Notes under the pieces: model-generated
Told to the model about the DNA's origin: nothing
Database searches by the model: none
What the model saw: only the letters and a program-made list of their open reading frames with translations
In this document: positions 49,210-58,300 of the stretch, piece by piece
Layout: the number at the start of each line of letters is the position of its first letter
How positions within the stretch are numbered: the first letter of the stretch is position 1
Translations under genes and position numbers: made by a program
Assembly: GCF_004353505.1 (NCBI RefSeq)
Contig: NZ_SMNQ01000022.1
Coordinates: 48,942-112,941, forward strand
From: Streptomyces sp. WAC05374
GTDB lineage: Bacteria; Actinomycetota; Actinomycetes; Streptomycetales; Streptomycetaceae
Length of the DNA stretch: 64,000 nt
Direction: 5' to 3'

Positions 49210-50648
49210 AGGAGCCTCCTGATGTCACCCCGCACCCGGTAGAAGCCGCCCGACGCGGCGTGCAGCGCGTCCACCACGTACCGCGCGCCGGGCTCCCGTA
49301 TCGCCCGCGGGAACTGGACGTTCCACGACCGGTCGTAGCCGTCCGACACCACGTGCACGCGCATCCGGCCGCCCTCCTGGACGCACTCCACGACCACCGC
49401 GCCGGTGGGCGCCGCGGTCACCGTCGTCACCGAGGCGGCGGCCGTGGCAGGCGCGTACGTCGGCAGCGCGGCGGCCAGCTTCACGTCCCGGGCGACCGGC
49501 ACCGTGCCCTGCTGGGCGGCCGTGATCGCCGCCTCGCTCGCGTCCACGCACACCAGGGAGCCGTCCGTGGTGACGAGGTAGAGCCGCTCGTCGTGGTACT
49601 GCATGGACAGCGCCGAGCCGCCGCCCGTGCCGAGCTTCCACAGGCGCGTCCCGTCACGGTCGAAGCAGTACACGGACGACGCCGCGTCCCCCGCGAACAC
49701 GAACCGGCCACCGGGCGAGGTGGCGCACGAGTACACCGCGCTGTCGCAGGCGTACGTGACCTCCAGCGCCCCGTCCGCCTTCGACAGCCGCTGGACCACC
49801 CGGTGACCCGTGCCCGCGTACACGGCGTCGGCCTCCTGCCAGCCGAACAGCACGGCGCCCTTGGTGGGCGTGTGCCACAACTCGCCGCCGCCGTCCGGCG
49901 CGTACGCCGTCACGCCCCGGTGGTGGCCGTGGTAGACGGCCCGGTCGTCGGCGCGCACCATCCAGGCGTGCTCACCCCGGCCGCCGCGCGCCCACTGGTG
50001 CTCGTCCTCGTGGTCGATCACGGTGAGGCGGCCGCCCCGGTCCGCCACGTTCAGCACGCCCTCGTGGATGTCGAGCCAGAAGATGTCCACGTCGGCGGCG
50101 ATGTCGTACGCCGCGAACGGCAGCTTGGACGACAGGTCGTACACCCGGCCGTCGTCACAGCCCGCGTAGATCCAGAAGTCGTCGGCGACCAGGCACTTGA
50201 CGCCGTCGGGCAGGCTGTAGCGGGCGAGGACCTCCCCGTTGTGGTCCAGCGTGTACACGTCCCCCGACTGGTTGCCGACCCAGGCGCGCTCGTCGTCGAC
50301 GTGGATGCCGAACGCGGACGAGCCCGTACGGAACCGCCACAGCACCGGCGCGACCGCCCGTGCGGTGGAGGGCGCCGAGGAGACCTCGCGCCGGGTGACC
50401 GCACGGGGCGCGCGCTGCCCGGGCACGGCGGGCGCGTACCCCTTGCGCACCTTCTCGCCCACCTTCTTCGCCGCCGCGGCCTGCGCCTTCTGCGGCGTGG
50501 GGAAGGTGGACGTCTGGGTCTGCCCGGCGGCACCGATCCGCCCATAGCGCACGGACACGACCTGGCCCTGCACCGTCACCTCGTAGAACTTGTGCGCACC
50601 GCCGCCGTCCTGTGACAGCTCCAGATACGTCGTCGACGTCGTCGACAT
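49206..50648 (-). CDS. WGR-domain protein with C-terminal beta-propeller
   Basis: This is a 480-residue protein. The N-terminal WGR domain (about 1-75) includes YLELSQDGGGAHKFYEVTVQ and VSVRYGRIGAAGQTQTSTFP. After a Pro/Ala/Arg linker, about 330 residues of repeated blades follow (VDDERAWVGNQSGDVYTLDH, WIYAGCDDGRVYDLSS, VFAGDAASSVYCFDRDGTRL), consistent with a PQQ/WD-type propeller. WGR domains occur in PARPs and in bacterial proteins that may bind nucleic acids. WGR fused to a propeller suggests a sensor or scaffold. The ATG at 50648 was chosen because the WGR starts at once. It has no signal peptide. Confidence 0.85.
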   Translation of the reverse strand: MSTTSTTYLELSQDGGGAHKFYEVTVQGQVVSVRYGRIGAAGQTQTSTFPTPQKAQAAAAKKVGEKVRKGYAPAVPGQRAPRAVTRREVSSAPSTARAVAPVLWRFRTGSSAFGIHVDDERAWVGNQSGDVYTLDHNGEVLARYSLPDGVKCLVADDFWIYAGCDDGRVYDLSSKLPFAAYDIAADVDIFWLDIHEGVLNVADRGGRLTVIDHEDEHQWARGGRGEHAWMVRADDRAVYHGHHRGVTAYAPDGGGELWHTPTKGAVLFGWQEADAVYAGTGHRVVQRLSKADGALEVTYACDSAVYSCATSPGGRFVFAGDAASSVYCFDRDGTRLWKLGTGGGSALSMQYHDERLYLVTTDGSLVCVDASEAAITAAQQGTVPVARDVKLAAALPTYAPATAAASVTTVTAAPTGAVVVECVQEGGRMRVHVVSDGYDRSWNVQFPRAIREPGARYVVDALHAASGGFYRVRGDIRRLL

Positions 50649-50774
50649 GGCAGACCCCTCCCCAGGACGGACCGCGCGGCCGATTCCGCGGGTCCCACTT
50701 CCTGAACGGTAGAAGGCACCACTGACAATCACCCTGCCCCACCGGGCGGTTCGCCGCCGCTACGGTCGTGCACC

Positions 50775-51431
50775 ATGACGGAAGCACCCTACGTACGGAC
50801 CACCAGGCAGTCCTACGACGCCGTCGCCGCCGACTACGAGGCGTACGCCCGGGGGGACCTCGACACCAAACCGCTGGACCGGGCGATGCTCGCCGCCTTC
50901 GCCGACGGCGTGAAGGGCGCCGGGGGAGGCCGGGTCGCCGACATCGGCTGCGGCCCCGGCATGATCGCGGGACACCTGCACGCCCTCGGGCTCGACGTCC
51001 ACGGTGTCGACCTGTCGCCCGCGATGCTGGAGCTGGCCCGGCGGGCGTACCCGGACCTGCGGTTCACCGAGGGGTCGATGACCGCCCTGGACCTGCCGGA
51101 CGGCAGTCTGGGCGGCGTCGTCGCCTGGTACTCGCTCATCCACGTCGAGCCGGAGCACGTGCCCGGCGTGCTGGCCGGGTTCCACCGCGTGCTGGCCCCG
51201 GGCGGGCACCTGCTGCTGGCCTTCCAGGTCGGCGACGAGCCGCTGCGCCTGACGGAGGCGTGGGGCCACACCATCGCGCTCGCCTTCCACCGGTGGTCGC
51301 CGGACCGTCTCGGCGGCCTGCTGGAGGAGGCCGGGTTCACCGTGGGCGTGCGGCTGGTGCGGGAGGCGTACCCGGCGGAGAGGACCGCGCAGGCGTTCCT
51401 GATGGCCCGCAGGCCGGCGGACCGGACGTAG
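50775..51431 (+). CDS. class I SAM-dependent methyltransferase
   Basis: This is a 218-residue methyltransferase. Motif I is VADIGCGPGMIAGHL, post-I is LDVHGVDLSPAMLELARRAY, motif II is LGGVVAWYSLIHVE and motif III is VLAPGGHLLLAFQ. It begins YVRTTRQSYDAVAADYEAYA, as many small-molecule methyltransferases do. The substrate is unknown. The ATG at 50775 has no clear ribosome site, and TACGGT lies just upstream, so the mRNA may be leaderless. It diverges from the WGR gene. Confidence 0.88.
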   Translation: MTEAPYVRTTRQSYDAVAADYEAYARGDLDTKPLDRAMLAAFADGVKGAGGGRVADIGCGPGMIAGHLHALGLDVHGVDLSPAMLELARRAYPDLRFTEGSMTALDLPDGSLGGVVAWYSLIHVEPEHVPGVLAGFHRVLAPGGHLLLAFQVGDEPLRLTEAWGHTIALAFHRWSPDRLGGLLEEAGFTVGVRLVREAYPAERTAQAFLMARRPADRT

Positions 51432-51554
51432 CCACTTGGAGCAGTCCGGCGGGCGCGAACGCCCCGGGCGCGGCGAGGATGGCACCGGGCGGCGCCGGTC
51501 ACCGGCGGGGTGCGGCACCACCGCGGCCGCGCGCCGACGAGCGGAGGGTGGAGC

Positions 51555-52319
51555 ATGCAGCTCATGCGGAGGCGCCGGTACCGTAGCGCCGCCGCGCTGG
51601 CGGTGCTCGTGCTCCTCGCCGGCACCACGCTGTGGCTCCGCCCCACCGGCGGCCTGTCCGGCGGGGCCTCGTCGCCACCGGAGCGCGCACGGGCGCGGCA
51701 GGCGGTCCACCAGGGCGCCAGACCCGTCATCGTGCCGCGCCGGGCCTGGCACGCCGAGAGCGTGGACACCGCGCCCGGCGCCCGCTACGCGCCCTCGGTG
51801 AGGGCCGCCGTCATCCACCACACCAGCACGCCGAACGGCTACGACTGCGCCACCGTCCCGCGCACGCTGCGCGACCTGTACGCGGGGCACGCCTACGGCA
51901 GGCACTGGGACGACATCGGGTACAACTTCCTGGTCGACGCGTGCGGCACCATCTACGAGGGCCGGGCGGGCGGGGTCGACCGGCCGGTGGTCGGGGCGCA
52001 CACGAAGGGCTTCAACGAGGGGACCGTCGGCATCGCCGCGATCGGGACGTACACGCGCGGGGAGGCCGTTCCGGAACCGATGCTGGACGCGATCGCCCGG
52101 CTGGTCGCCTGGAAGCTCGGCCCCCGGGGCCCCGATCCGCGAACCGAGGTCGCCCTGGTGTCCACGCACGACGAGGCGCGCTACCCGAAGGGCACGAAGG
52201 CGGTACTGCCGGTGGTCGGCGGCCACACCGACGGCTACCCCACCCGGTGTCCGGGGGCCGCGCTGTACGCGAAGCTGCCCGACATCGCCGCCCGGGCCGC
52301 CCGCCTCCAGCACCGGTGA
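51555..52319 (+). CDS. secreted or anchored N-acetylmuramoyl-L-alanine amidase (PGRP-like)
   Basis: This 254-residue protein has an N-terminal signal or anchor (RRRRYRSAAALAVLVLLAGT) and then an amidase_2/PGRP domain. Zinc ligands are seen in VIHHTSTPNGYDC (first His) and GGHTDGYPTRCPG (second His and Cys). Family signatures IGYNFLVDACGTIYEGRAGG and AHTKGFNEGTVGIAAIGTYT are present. It should cleave peptidoglycan stem peptides outside the membrane. The ATG at 51555 follows GGAGGGTGGAGC. It converges on the CAP-domain gene. Confidence 0.92.
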   Translation: MQLMRRRRYRSAAALAVLVLLAGTTLWLRPTGGLSGGASSPPERARARQAVHQGARPVIVPRRAWHAESVDTAPGARYAPSVRAAVIHHTSTPNGYDCATVPRTLRDLYAGHAYGRHWDDIGYNFLVDACGTIYEGRAGGVDRPVVGAHTKGFNEGTVGIAAIGTYTRGEAVPEPMLDAIARLVAWKLGPRGPDPRTEVALVSTHDEARYPKGTKAVLPVVGGHTDGYPTRCPGAALYAKLPDIAARAARLQHR

Positions 52320-52377
52320 CCGCCCGCCTCCGGCACCGGTGACCGCTCGGTGCCGGCAGGGGAGCGGTACGGGCCGG

Positions 52378-53058
52378 TCATTCGGTGGTGGCGAAGTTCT
52401 GGACCCACCAGGGGCCGTTGGACCGGAGGTTCACGCCCACGCCGATGTCCTTGAAGGAACAGTTCACGATGTTCTCGCGGTGGCCCGCGCTGGCCAGCCA
52501 GTCCCGCACGGCCCGGCCGGGGCTGCGGGGGCCCCGGTGGATGTTCTCGCCCCACATGCCCCAGTCGTAGCCCGCCGCCTCCATCCGGTGGCCCGCGTCC
52601 CGCCCCTCGGGGCTGTTGTGGGCGTAGTAGTCGCGGTCGGCCATGTCGTCGGCGTGGCCCTGGGCGGCGGCGCGGAGGCGTCCGTCGACGCGCACGGGCG
52701 GGCAACCGGCTTTGGCGCGGGCGGCGTTGACCAGCGCGACGACCCGTTCCGCGTACCGTGCGGCGGCGCCCACGGCGGGAGCGCCCCCCGCGCGGGGCGT
52801 GCTCGCGTCCCCGCCCGTCCCGGGGCCGGCCGCCGTCCGGGTGGCCGCGGGGGCGTCGCCGGCCCGCGGGGACCGGGCGGAACGGGAGGTATCGGTGGCG
52901 TGGTGGGACTCGCCGGCCCGGGGGGACCGCGTGGCACGGGAGGACTCGGCCTCACCGGTTCCGTCGCCGGACATCAGGATGCCCGCGCATACGACGGCGG
53001 CCGCCGCCGTGGCGGCGACGAGGGTTCCGACGAGTCGTGGGTGGGGGTGCGGCTGCAC
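52378..53058 (-). CDS. secreted CAP/SCP-domain protein
   Basis: This 226-residue protein starts with a hydrophobic anchor (LVGTLVAATAAAAVVCAGIL). A disordered linker rich in Ser/Arg/Pro/Ala follows, with two SPRAG-type units (residues about 45-70), and then a C-terminal CAP domain (about 100-226). CAP motifs are VALVNAARAKAGCPPV, HADDMADRDYYAHNSPEG, GENIHRG and HRENIVNCSFKDIGVGV. The start is taken as the GTG at 53058 because it begins just before the anchor; the region before it has no support. The role of bacterial CAP proteins is largely unknown. Confidence 0.82.
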   Translation of the reverse strand: MQPHPHPRLVGTLVAATAAAAVVCAGILMSGDGTGEAESSRATRSPRAGESHHATDTSRSARSPRAGDAPAATRTAAGPGTGGDASTPRAGGAPAVGAAARYAERVVALVNAARAKAGCPPVRVDGRLRAAAQGHADDMADRDYYAHNSPEGRDAGHRMEAAGYDWGMWGENIHRGPRSPGRAVRDWLASAGHRENIVNCSFKDIGVGVNLRSNGPWWVQNFATTE

Positions 53059-53326
53059 GGGGACTCCGCTCCGCTCTTCGGCTCGCTTCCGCGCGTTCTG
53101 CGCGGTTCTCGCGAGGAGATGACTTCCGTACCCGTCCCCGCCGGAAACCGCCCGCCCACGGAAACAGGCCACATGAGGCGGTCGTCCAACCCCGACCGCC
53201 CCGCTCCGATCGAGCCAGCCATGGGGCAGGATGTGCGAAGGCTCGCCGGACTTGTTCGATAAAGGCCGTCCGGCGGTGGTGGGTTCAAGCCGCGAGAGCG
53301 GAGCCGAAGCAGAAGGGACATCCAGG

Positions 53327-53611
53327 GTGGCAGCCCCGCACGTGAGCACTGAGAGCGCCTCGTCCGCCGACCGTGTCGTGGACGTCGTGCTGTCCGTCGT
53401 GGCCGAGGTGACCGGCGCCGGGCCCCACCGGTTGACGGACAACTTCTACGAGTTCGGCGGCACCTCCCTGGACGCGATACGCATATGCCTGCGGGTGGGA
53501 CGCGAACTCGGCCTGGACGTCACCCCCGAGACCCTGCTCGACAGCGACGACCTCGGTGCCTTCGCCTCGGCCGTGGCCTCCGCCATGGACGCCGCCGTGG
53601 ACGCGCGGTGA
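53327..53611 (+). CDS. stand-alone peptidyl carrier protein (PCP/ACP)
   Basis: This 94-residue carrier protein has the phosphopantetheine site in DNFYEFGGTSLDAIRICLRV, Ser being the attachment residue. A helix VDVVLSVVAEVTGAGPHRLT precedes it and ETLLDSDDLGAFASAVASAM follows. It should be charged by the stand-alone adenylation domain encoded next, whose start overlaps its stop by GTGA. The GTG at 53327 is preferred over longer versions, with AAGGGA 8 bases upstream. It is the first gene of a three-gene NRPS operon. A phosphopantetheinyl transferase must be supplied from elsewhere. Confidence 0.9.
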   Translation: MAAPHVSTESASSADRVVDVVLSVVAEVTGAGPHRLTDNFYEFGGTSLDAIRICLRVGRELGLDVTPETLLDSDDLGAFASAVASAMDAAVDAR

Positions 53612-55377
53612 CGGGCGCCGCCGTGGCGCCCGGGGCCACCACGGCACCCGCTCCGGTCGGGGCGACCGCGTCCCCCGTGGCGCCCGCGTCCCCCGTGGCG
53701 TCCCGCGCCGGTGCCCTGGCCGTGGACGGACCGGGCGCGGAGGCGGGCGGGGCGTCCCTGATCCACGAGGCGGTCGCGCGGCACGCCGCGCTCACCCCGG
53801 ACGCCGTCGCCCTCGTCGACGGTGCCCGGCGCGTCGGCTACGCCGAGCTGGACGCGGCGGCCGACGCCTGGGCGGCCGAGCTCTCGGCCCTGGGGGCCGG
53901 GCCGGGCGGGTTCGTGCCGGTCGTCCTGCCGCGTTCGGCGACGCTGGTGGCTGCCCTCCTCGGCGTACTGAAGACGGGGGCCGCGTACGCCGCGCTCGAC
54001 CCCGGCTGGCCCGTGGAACGGCTGCGCGCGGTGACCGGAATGCTGGCGCCCCGCGTGGCGGTGGCGCCGGACGCGGCGGGCGGCCGGGAGCCGTGGCACG
54101 GGCCGCTGTGCGCGCCGTCGCCGGGTGGCCTCGGCCCCCGCAGCGCCGCACCCGCGCCCGGGCGTCCCCGTCCGGTACCGGCGCCGCGCCCGCCGGTGGA
54201 CGGCTCGTGCCCCGCCACGGTCTTCTTCACCTCCGGCACCACCGGCCGCCCCAAAGCGGTGGTGTCCGGGCACCGGGCCACGCTCAGCCTGTTCGACGGC
54301 CGCTTCGCACCCTTCACCGCCGACGGTGTGCGGGGGCCGGTGATGCCGCAGGCGGCGCCGGTCTCCTGGGACGGCTTCACGCTGGAGACCTGGGGCCCGC
54401 TGATCAACGGCGGGACCAGTGTGCTCCTGGACAGCGGTTACCTGCTGCCCGGTACGCTGCGGGCCCTCGTCGAGCGGGAAGGGGTCGACACGGTCTGGCT
54501 CACCGCGTCCCTGTTCCACCTCTTCGTCGACGAGGACCCCGGCTGCTTCGCGGGGCTCCGCCACGTCCTGACGGGCGGTGAACGGCTCTCCGTCCCACGG
54601 GTGCGCGCCTTCCTCGACCGCCACCCGGACGTCGGCCTGACCAACGGTTACGGGCCCGTCGAGACGTGCGTGTTCGCCACCGCCCGGCGCGTGGGCCGGG
54701 CCGACTGCGACGTCCCGTCGGGCATCCCGGTCGGTGAACCGGTCCCGGGCCGCCGGGTGCACATCCTCGCGCCCGGCCGGCGGCCGGCCGCCCCCGGCGC
54801 CACGGGCGAGATCTGCGTCTCCGGCGACGGCATCGCCCTGGGGTACCTGGGCGACGCGGAGCTCACCGCCCGCGTGTTCCCGACCGTCACCGTCGACGGC
54901 GTACCCACCCGGCTGTACCGGACCGGGGACCTCGGGTTCCAGGACGGCGACGGCGTCGTGCACTTCACCGGGCGCGCCGACCGGCAGGTCAAGGTGCGCG
55001 GGCACCGCGTCGAGCCGGAAGAGGTGGAGGTGGTCGTGCGCGCCCTGCCCGGCGTGGCCGACTGCGCGGTGGTCCCCGTCCCCGGTGCCAACGGGGGGTA
55101 CGAGCGGCTGGCGCTCTTCTTCACGCAGGGCCCCGCCGACGAACCGATGCCTCCCTCGGCCGTGCGCCGGGAGCTGGCCGCCAGGCTGCCCCGGCACCTC
55201 GTGCCGGACCTGGTGCGCCGGCGGGCCGACCTGCCGCTCACCGCCCACGGGAAACTGGACCGGCCCGCGCTGCTGCGCACGCTCCGGGCGCCCGCCGGCG
55301 TCACGGAGGCGGACGCGCCGGCGCGTGCGGGAGCCGGTTCGCCGGCGCGTCCCGCACACCCGGGGGCCGACGCGTGA
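53608..55377 (+). CDS. stand-alone NRPS adenylation domain
   Basis: This 589-residue amino-acid-activating enzyme has an Ala/Pro-rich leader (about 1-50), then the AMP-binding fold. A3 is TVFFTSGTTGRPKAVVSGH near 205, A5 is NGYGPVETCVFAT, A7 is YRTGDLGF and A10 is PLTAHGKLDR. The specificity residues read, by position with GrsA, Asp-Gly-Leu-Ser-Val-Thr-Gly-Val-Phe plus Lys; the Asp indicates an alpha-amino acid rather than an aryl acid, but the residue is not one I recognise. The code is read by eye and is approximate. It probably loads the preceding PCP in trans. It overlaps the NRPS gene by GTGA. Confidence 0.9.
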   Translation: MTGAAVAPGATTAPAPVGATASPVAPASPVASRAGALAVDGPGAEAGGASLIHEAVARHAALTPDAVALVDGARRVGYAELDAAADAWAAELSALGAGPGGFVPVVLPRSATLVAALLGVLKTGAAYAALDPGWPVERLRAVTGMLAPRVAVAPDAAGGREPWHGPLCAPSPGGLGPRSAAPAPGRPRPVPAPRPPVDGSCPATVFFTSGTTGRPKAVVSGHRATLSLFDGRFAPFTADGVRGPVMPQAAPVSWDGFTLETWGPLINGGTSVLLDSGYLLPGTLRALVEREGVDTVWLTASLFHLFVDEDPGCFAGLRHVLTGGERLSVPRVRAFLDRHPDVGLTNGYGPVETCVFATARRVGRADCDVPSGIPVGEPVPGRRVHILAPGRRPAAPGATGEICVSGDGIALGYLGDAELTARVFPTVTVDGVPTRLYRTGDLGFQDGDGVVHFTGRADRQVKVRGHRVEPEEVEVVVRALPGVADCAVVPVPGANGGYERLALFFTQGPADEPMPPSAVRRELAARLPRHLVPDLVRRRADLPLTAHGKLDRPALLRTLRAPAGVTEADAPARAGAGSPARPAHPGADA

Positions 55378-58300
55378 GCGCGCCGCACGGGGCCCGGGAG
55401 GGGTGGGCCACCCACCCGATGTCGTTCGAGCAGGAGTCGATCTGGCTCAACGACCAGTTCCAGGCGGGGGCCGGGCGTTACGTCGAGTCGTGGGTCCACC
55501 GGCTGCGCGGCGACATCGATGTCCGTGCCGTCCGGGCGGCCCTGGACGGCATCGTCGTACGCCATGAACCGCTGCGCACCGCCCTGGTCCTGGAGGACGG
55601 CCGGACGGTGCAGCGGGTGGCGCCTCCCGGGCCGGTGCCGCTCACGGTCCGGCGGATCGACCCCGGTGCGGTGGCCGGGGAGGTCCGGGCGGCCGTCTCG
55701 GTACCGCTGCCCACGAACCGGCCCCCGCTCGTGCGGGCGACGCTGCTGCGCACCGGCGAGCGGGAGGCCGTCCTGGCGGTCGCGCTGCACCACGCGGTCG
55801 TCGACGGGTGGTCGTTCCGGGTGCTCGACATGGAGTTCAGCGAGCTGTACACGGCCGCCGTCGAGGGCCGCGCCCCCGAACTGGCGGACATGGCCACGAC
55901 GTTCGGCGCGTACGCGCGTGCGCAGCGCCGGGCCGCCGCCGCCCGGGAGGAGCGGGGCGCGGCGGACGAGGGGCTGGAGTACTGGCGCCGGACGCTGGAG
56001 GGCGCGCCCGCCGAGTGCACGTTCCCGCTGGACCGGCCCCGTCCCGCGGTGCCGGACCACCGGGGCGGGATGGTCGAGTTCGCCGTCGGCCCGGAGCCGG
56101 CCGGTGCCGTACGGGCGGCCTGCCGCCGGCTCCGTACGACCCCGTTCGTCGTGTTCACCGCCGCGCTGACGGCCCTGATGTCGCGGCTGGGCGGGCAGGA
56201 CGACATCGTGCTGGGCACCCCGGTCACCCGGCGGGACCGGCTGGAGCTGGAACCGCTGGTGGCCTGCCTCAGCGACGTCATGCCGCTGCGCCCGCGCGTC
56301 CGTCCGGGACAGACGTTCCGGGAGCTGGTGCGGGAGAGCGCCGCCGCGGTGCGCGGGGCCATGGCGCACCGGCACGTCCCGCACAGCAAGCTGGTGGCGG
56401 AGCTGGCGGGCGAGCGGGTGCCGGGGCGGTTCCCGCTGTTCCAGGTGGTGTTCACGGTCGACGACTCCGGGGCGCCGGGGCTGCGGCTGCCGGGCGTGTC
56501 CACCGAACGGCTGTACGGCCACAACGGCACCGCCAAGTTCGACGTGTTCCTCGAACTGGTCCCGCACGCGCGCGACGGCGGCTATCGGGCCCTGCTGGAG
56601 TACGCGAGCGGTGTCTTCGACCGGTCGACCGCCGAGCGCCTCGCCGGGCGCTTCCTGGCGGTCGTCGCCGACGCGGTGCGGGACCCGGACACGGCCGTGG
56701 AGGACCTGGCCGTCATGCCGGAGGCGGAACGGCGGCTGGTGACCGGGACGCTGCCCATGGGCCCCGAGTCGGAGGGCGGGCGTCCCCTGCCGCACGCCCA
56801 CGAGCTGGTGGCGCGCGCGGCACGGGAGGTGCCCGGCGCGCCCGCGGTCGTGCACGCCGGGCGGACGCTGACGTACGCCGAGCTGTCGGGCGCCGCCGAC
56901 GCCCTGGCGCACTGGCTGGTGTCCCGGGGACTGGCCCGGAAGCGGATAGGCATCCGCATGGGGCGGTCGGCCGATGCCCTCGTCGCCCTCCTGGGCACCC
57001 TCCGGGCGGGCGCCGCCTGCGTCCCGCTGGACCCCGCCCTCCCGGACGGCCGCACCGGCTACATGGTCCGGGACAGCGGGACGGCCGCCGTGCTGACCAC
57101 CCGCGCCACGGCGGCGCCTCCGGAGACGGGCGTACCGGTGCTGTTCCTGGAGGACGTCCCCCGCGCACAGCCGTCCCCGGATGTCCGCCTTCCCAGGACG
57201 TCGCCGGAGGACCTGGCGTACGTCGTGTACACCTCCGGCTCCACCGGGCGCCCCAAGGGGGTGGCCATGCCGCACCGGTCGCTGGCGGCGCTCCTCGACT
57301 GGCAGTGCCGCCGCTCGGACGCGGGCGCCGGTTCGCGGACGCTCCAGTTCGCGCCGCTCGGCTTCGACGTGGCGTTCCAGGAGGTCTTCGCCACCTGGGC
57401 GGGCGGCGGGACGCTCGTCGTCCCGGACGACGGGACCCGGGGGGACCCGCACCGCCTGCTCGACCTGATCGGGCGGCACGAGGTCGACCGGCTCTTCCTG
57501 CCGTACGTGGCCCTGCAACAGCTCGCCGACTACGCGGTGGCCACCGGCGGCTCGGCCGCGAGCCTGCGGGAGGTGATCACGGCCGGTGAGCAGTTGTACG
57601 TGACTCCCGCGATCCGGAGGTTCTTCGCCCGCGCCTGCCCCGGGGCGCGGCTGGAGAACCAGTACGGCCCCTCGGAGACCCATGTGGTCACCGCCCACCC
57701 CCTCACCGGTGCGCCGTCGGCGTGGCCGGACCGCCCGCCGATCGGGCGGCCGGTGCCGGGGAGCCGGGTGTACGTGCTCGACGGCCGGCTCCGGCCGGCT
57801 CCGGTGGGCGTGACGGGCGAGATCTGCGTCGCCGGGGACGCGGTCGCCGCCGGCTACCTCTCGGAGGAGGGCGCGGGGACGCGCCGGTTCGTGCCGGACC
57901 CGTTCGGTGACCCGCGTCGTGCGGGCGGCGCCGACCACCCGGACGCCCCGGACCGGCCGGGGGGCCTTCTGTACCGCACCGGCGACCTGGGCCGGTTCCT
58001 GCCGGACGGCACGATCCAGTTCCTGGGCCGCGCCGACGACCAGGTCAAGATCCGGGGGTACCGGGTCGAGCCCGGCGAGGTGGAGGCGGCGCTCAAGGCG
58101 GTGCCGGGCGTGACGGACGCCGTCGTGCACGTCGACGGCTCGGACGCGGCGGAGAAGCGGCTCGTGGCGTACTTCACGGCGGCCGTCCAGGACGGTCCCG
58201 GACCGGACCATGTGCGCGCGGCGCTCCTGGAACGGCTCCCCCGCCACCTCGTCCCGGCGGCCCTCGTCCGCGTACCGGGCCTGCCGCTGACGGCCAGCGG

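Noticed and set aside
53270..53300. GGTTCAAG, like a tRNA T-loop
   Set aside because: No acceptor, D-arm or anticodon stem can be folded around it; it lies in the PCP leader.
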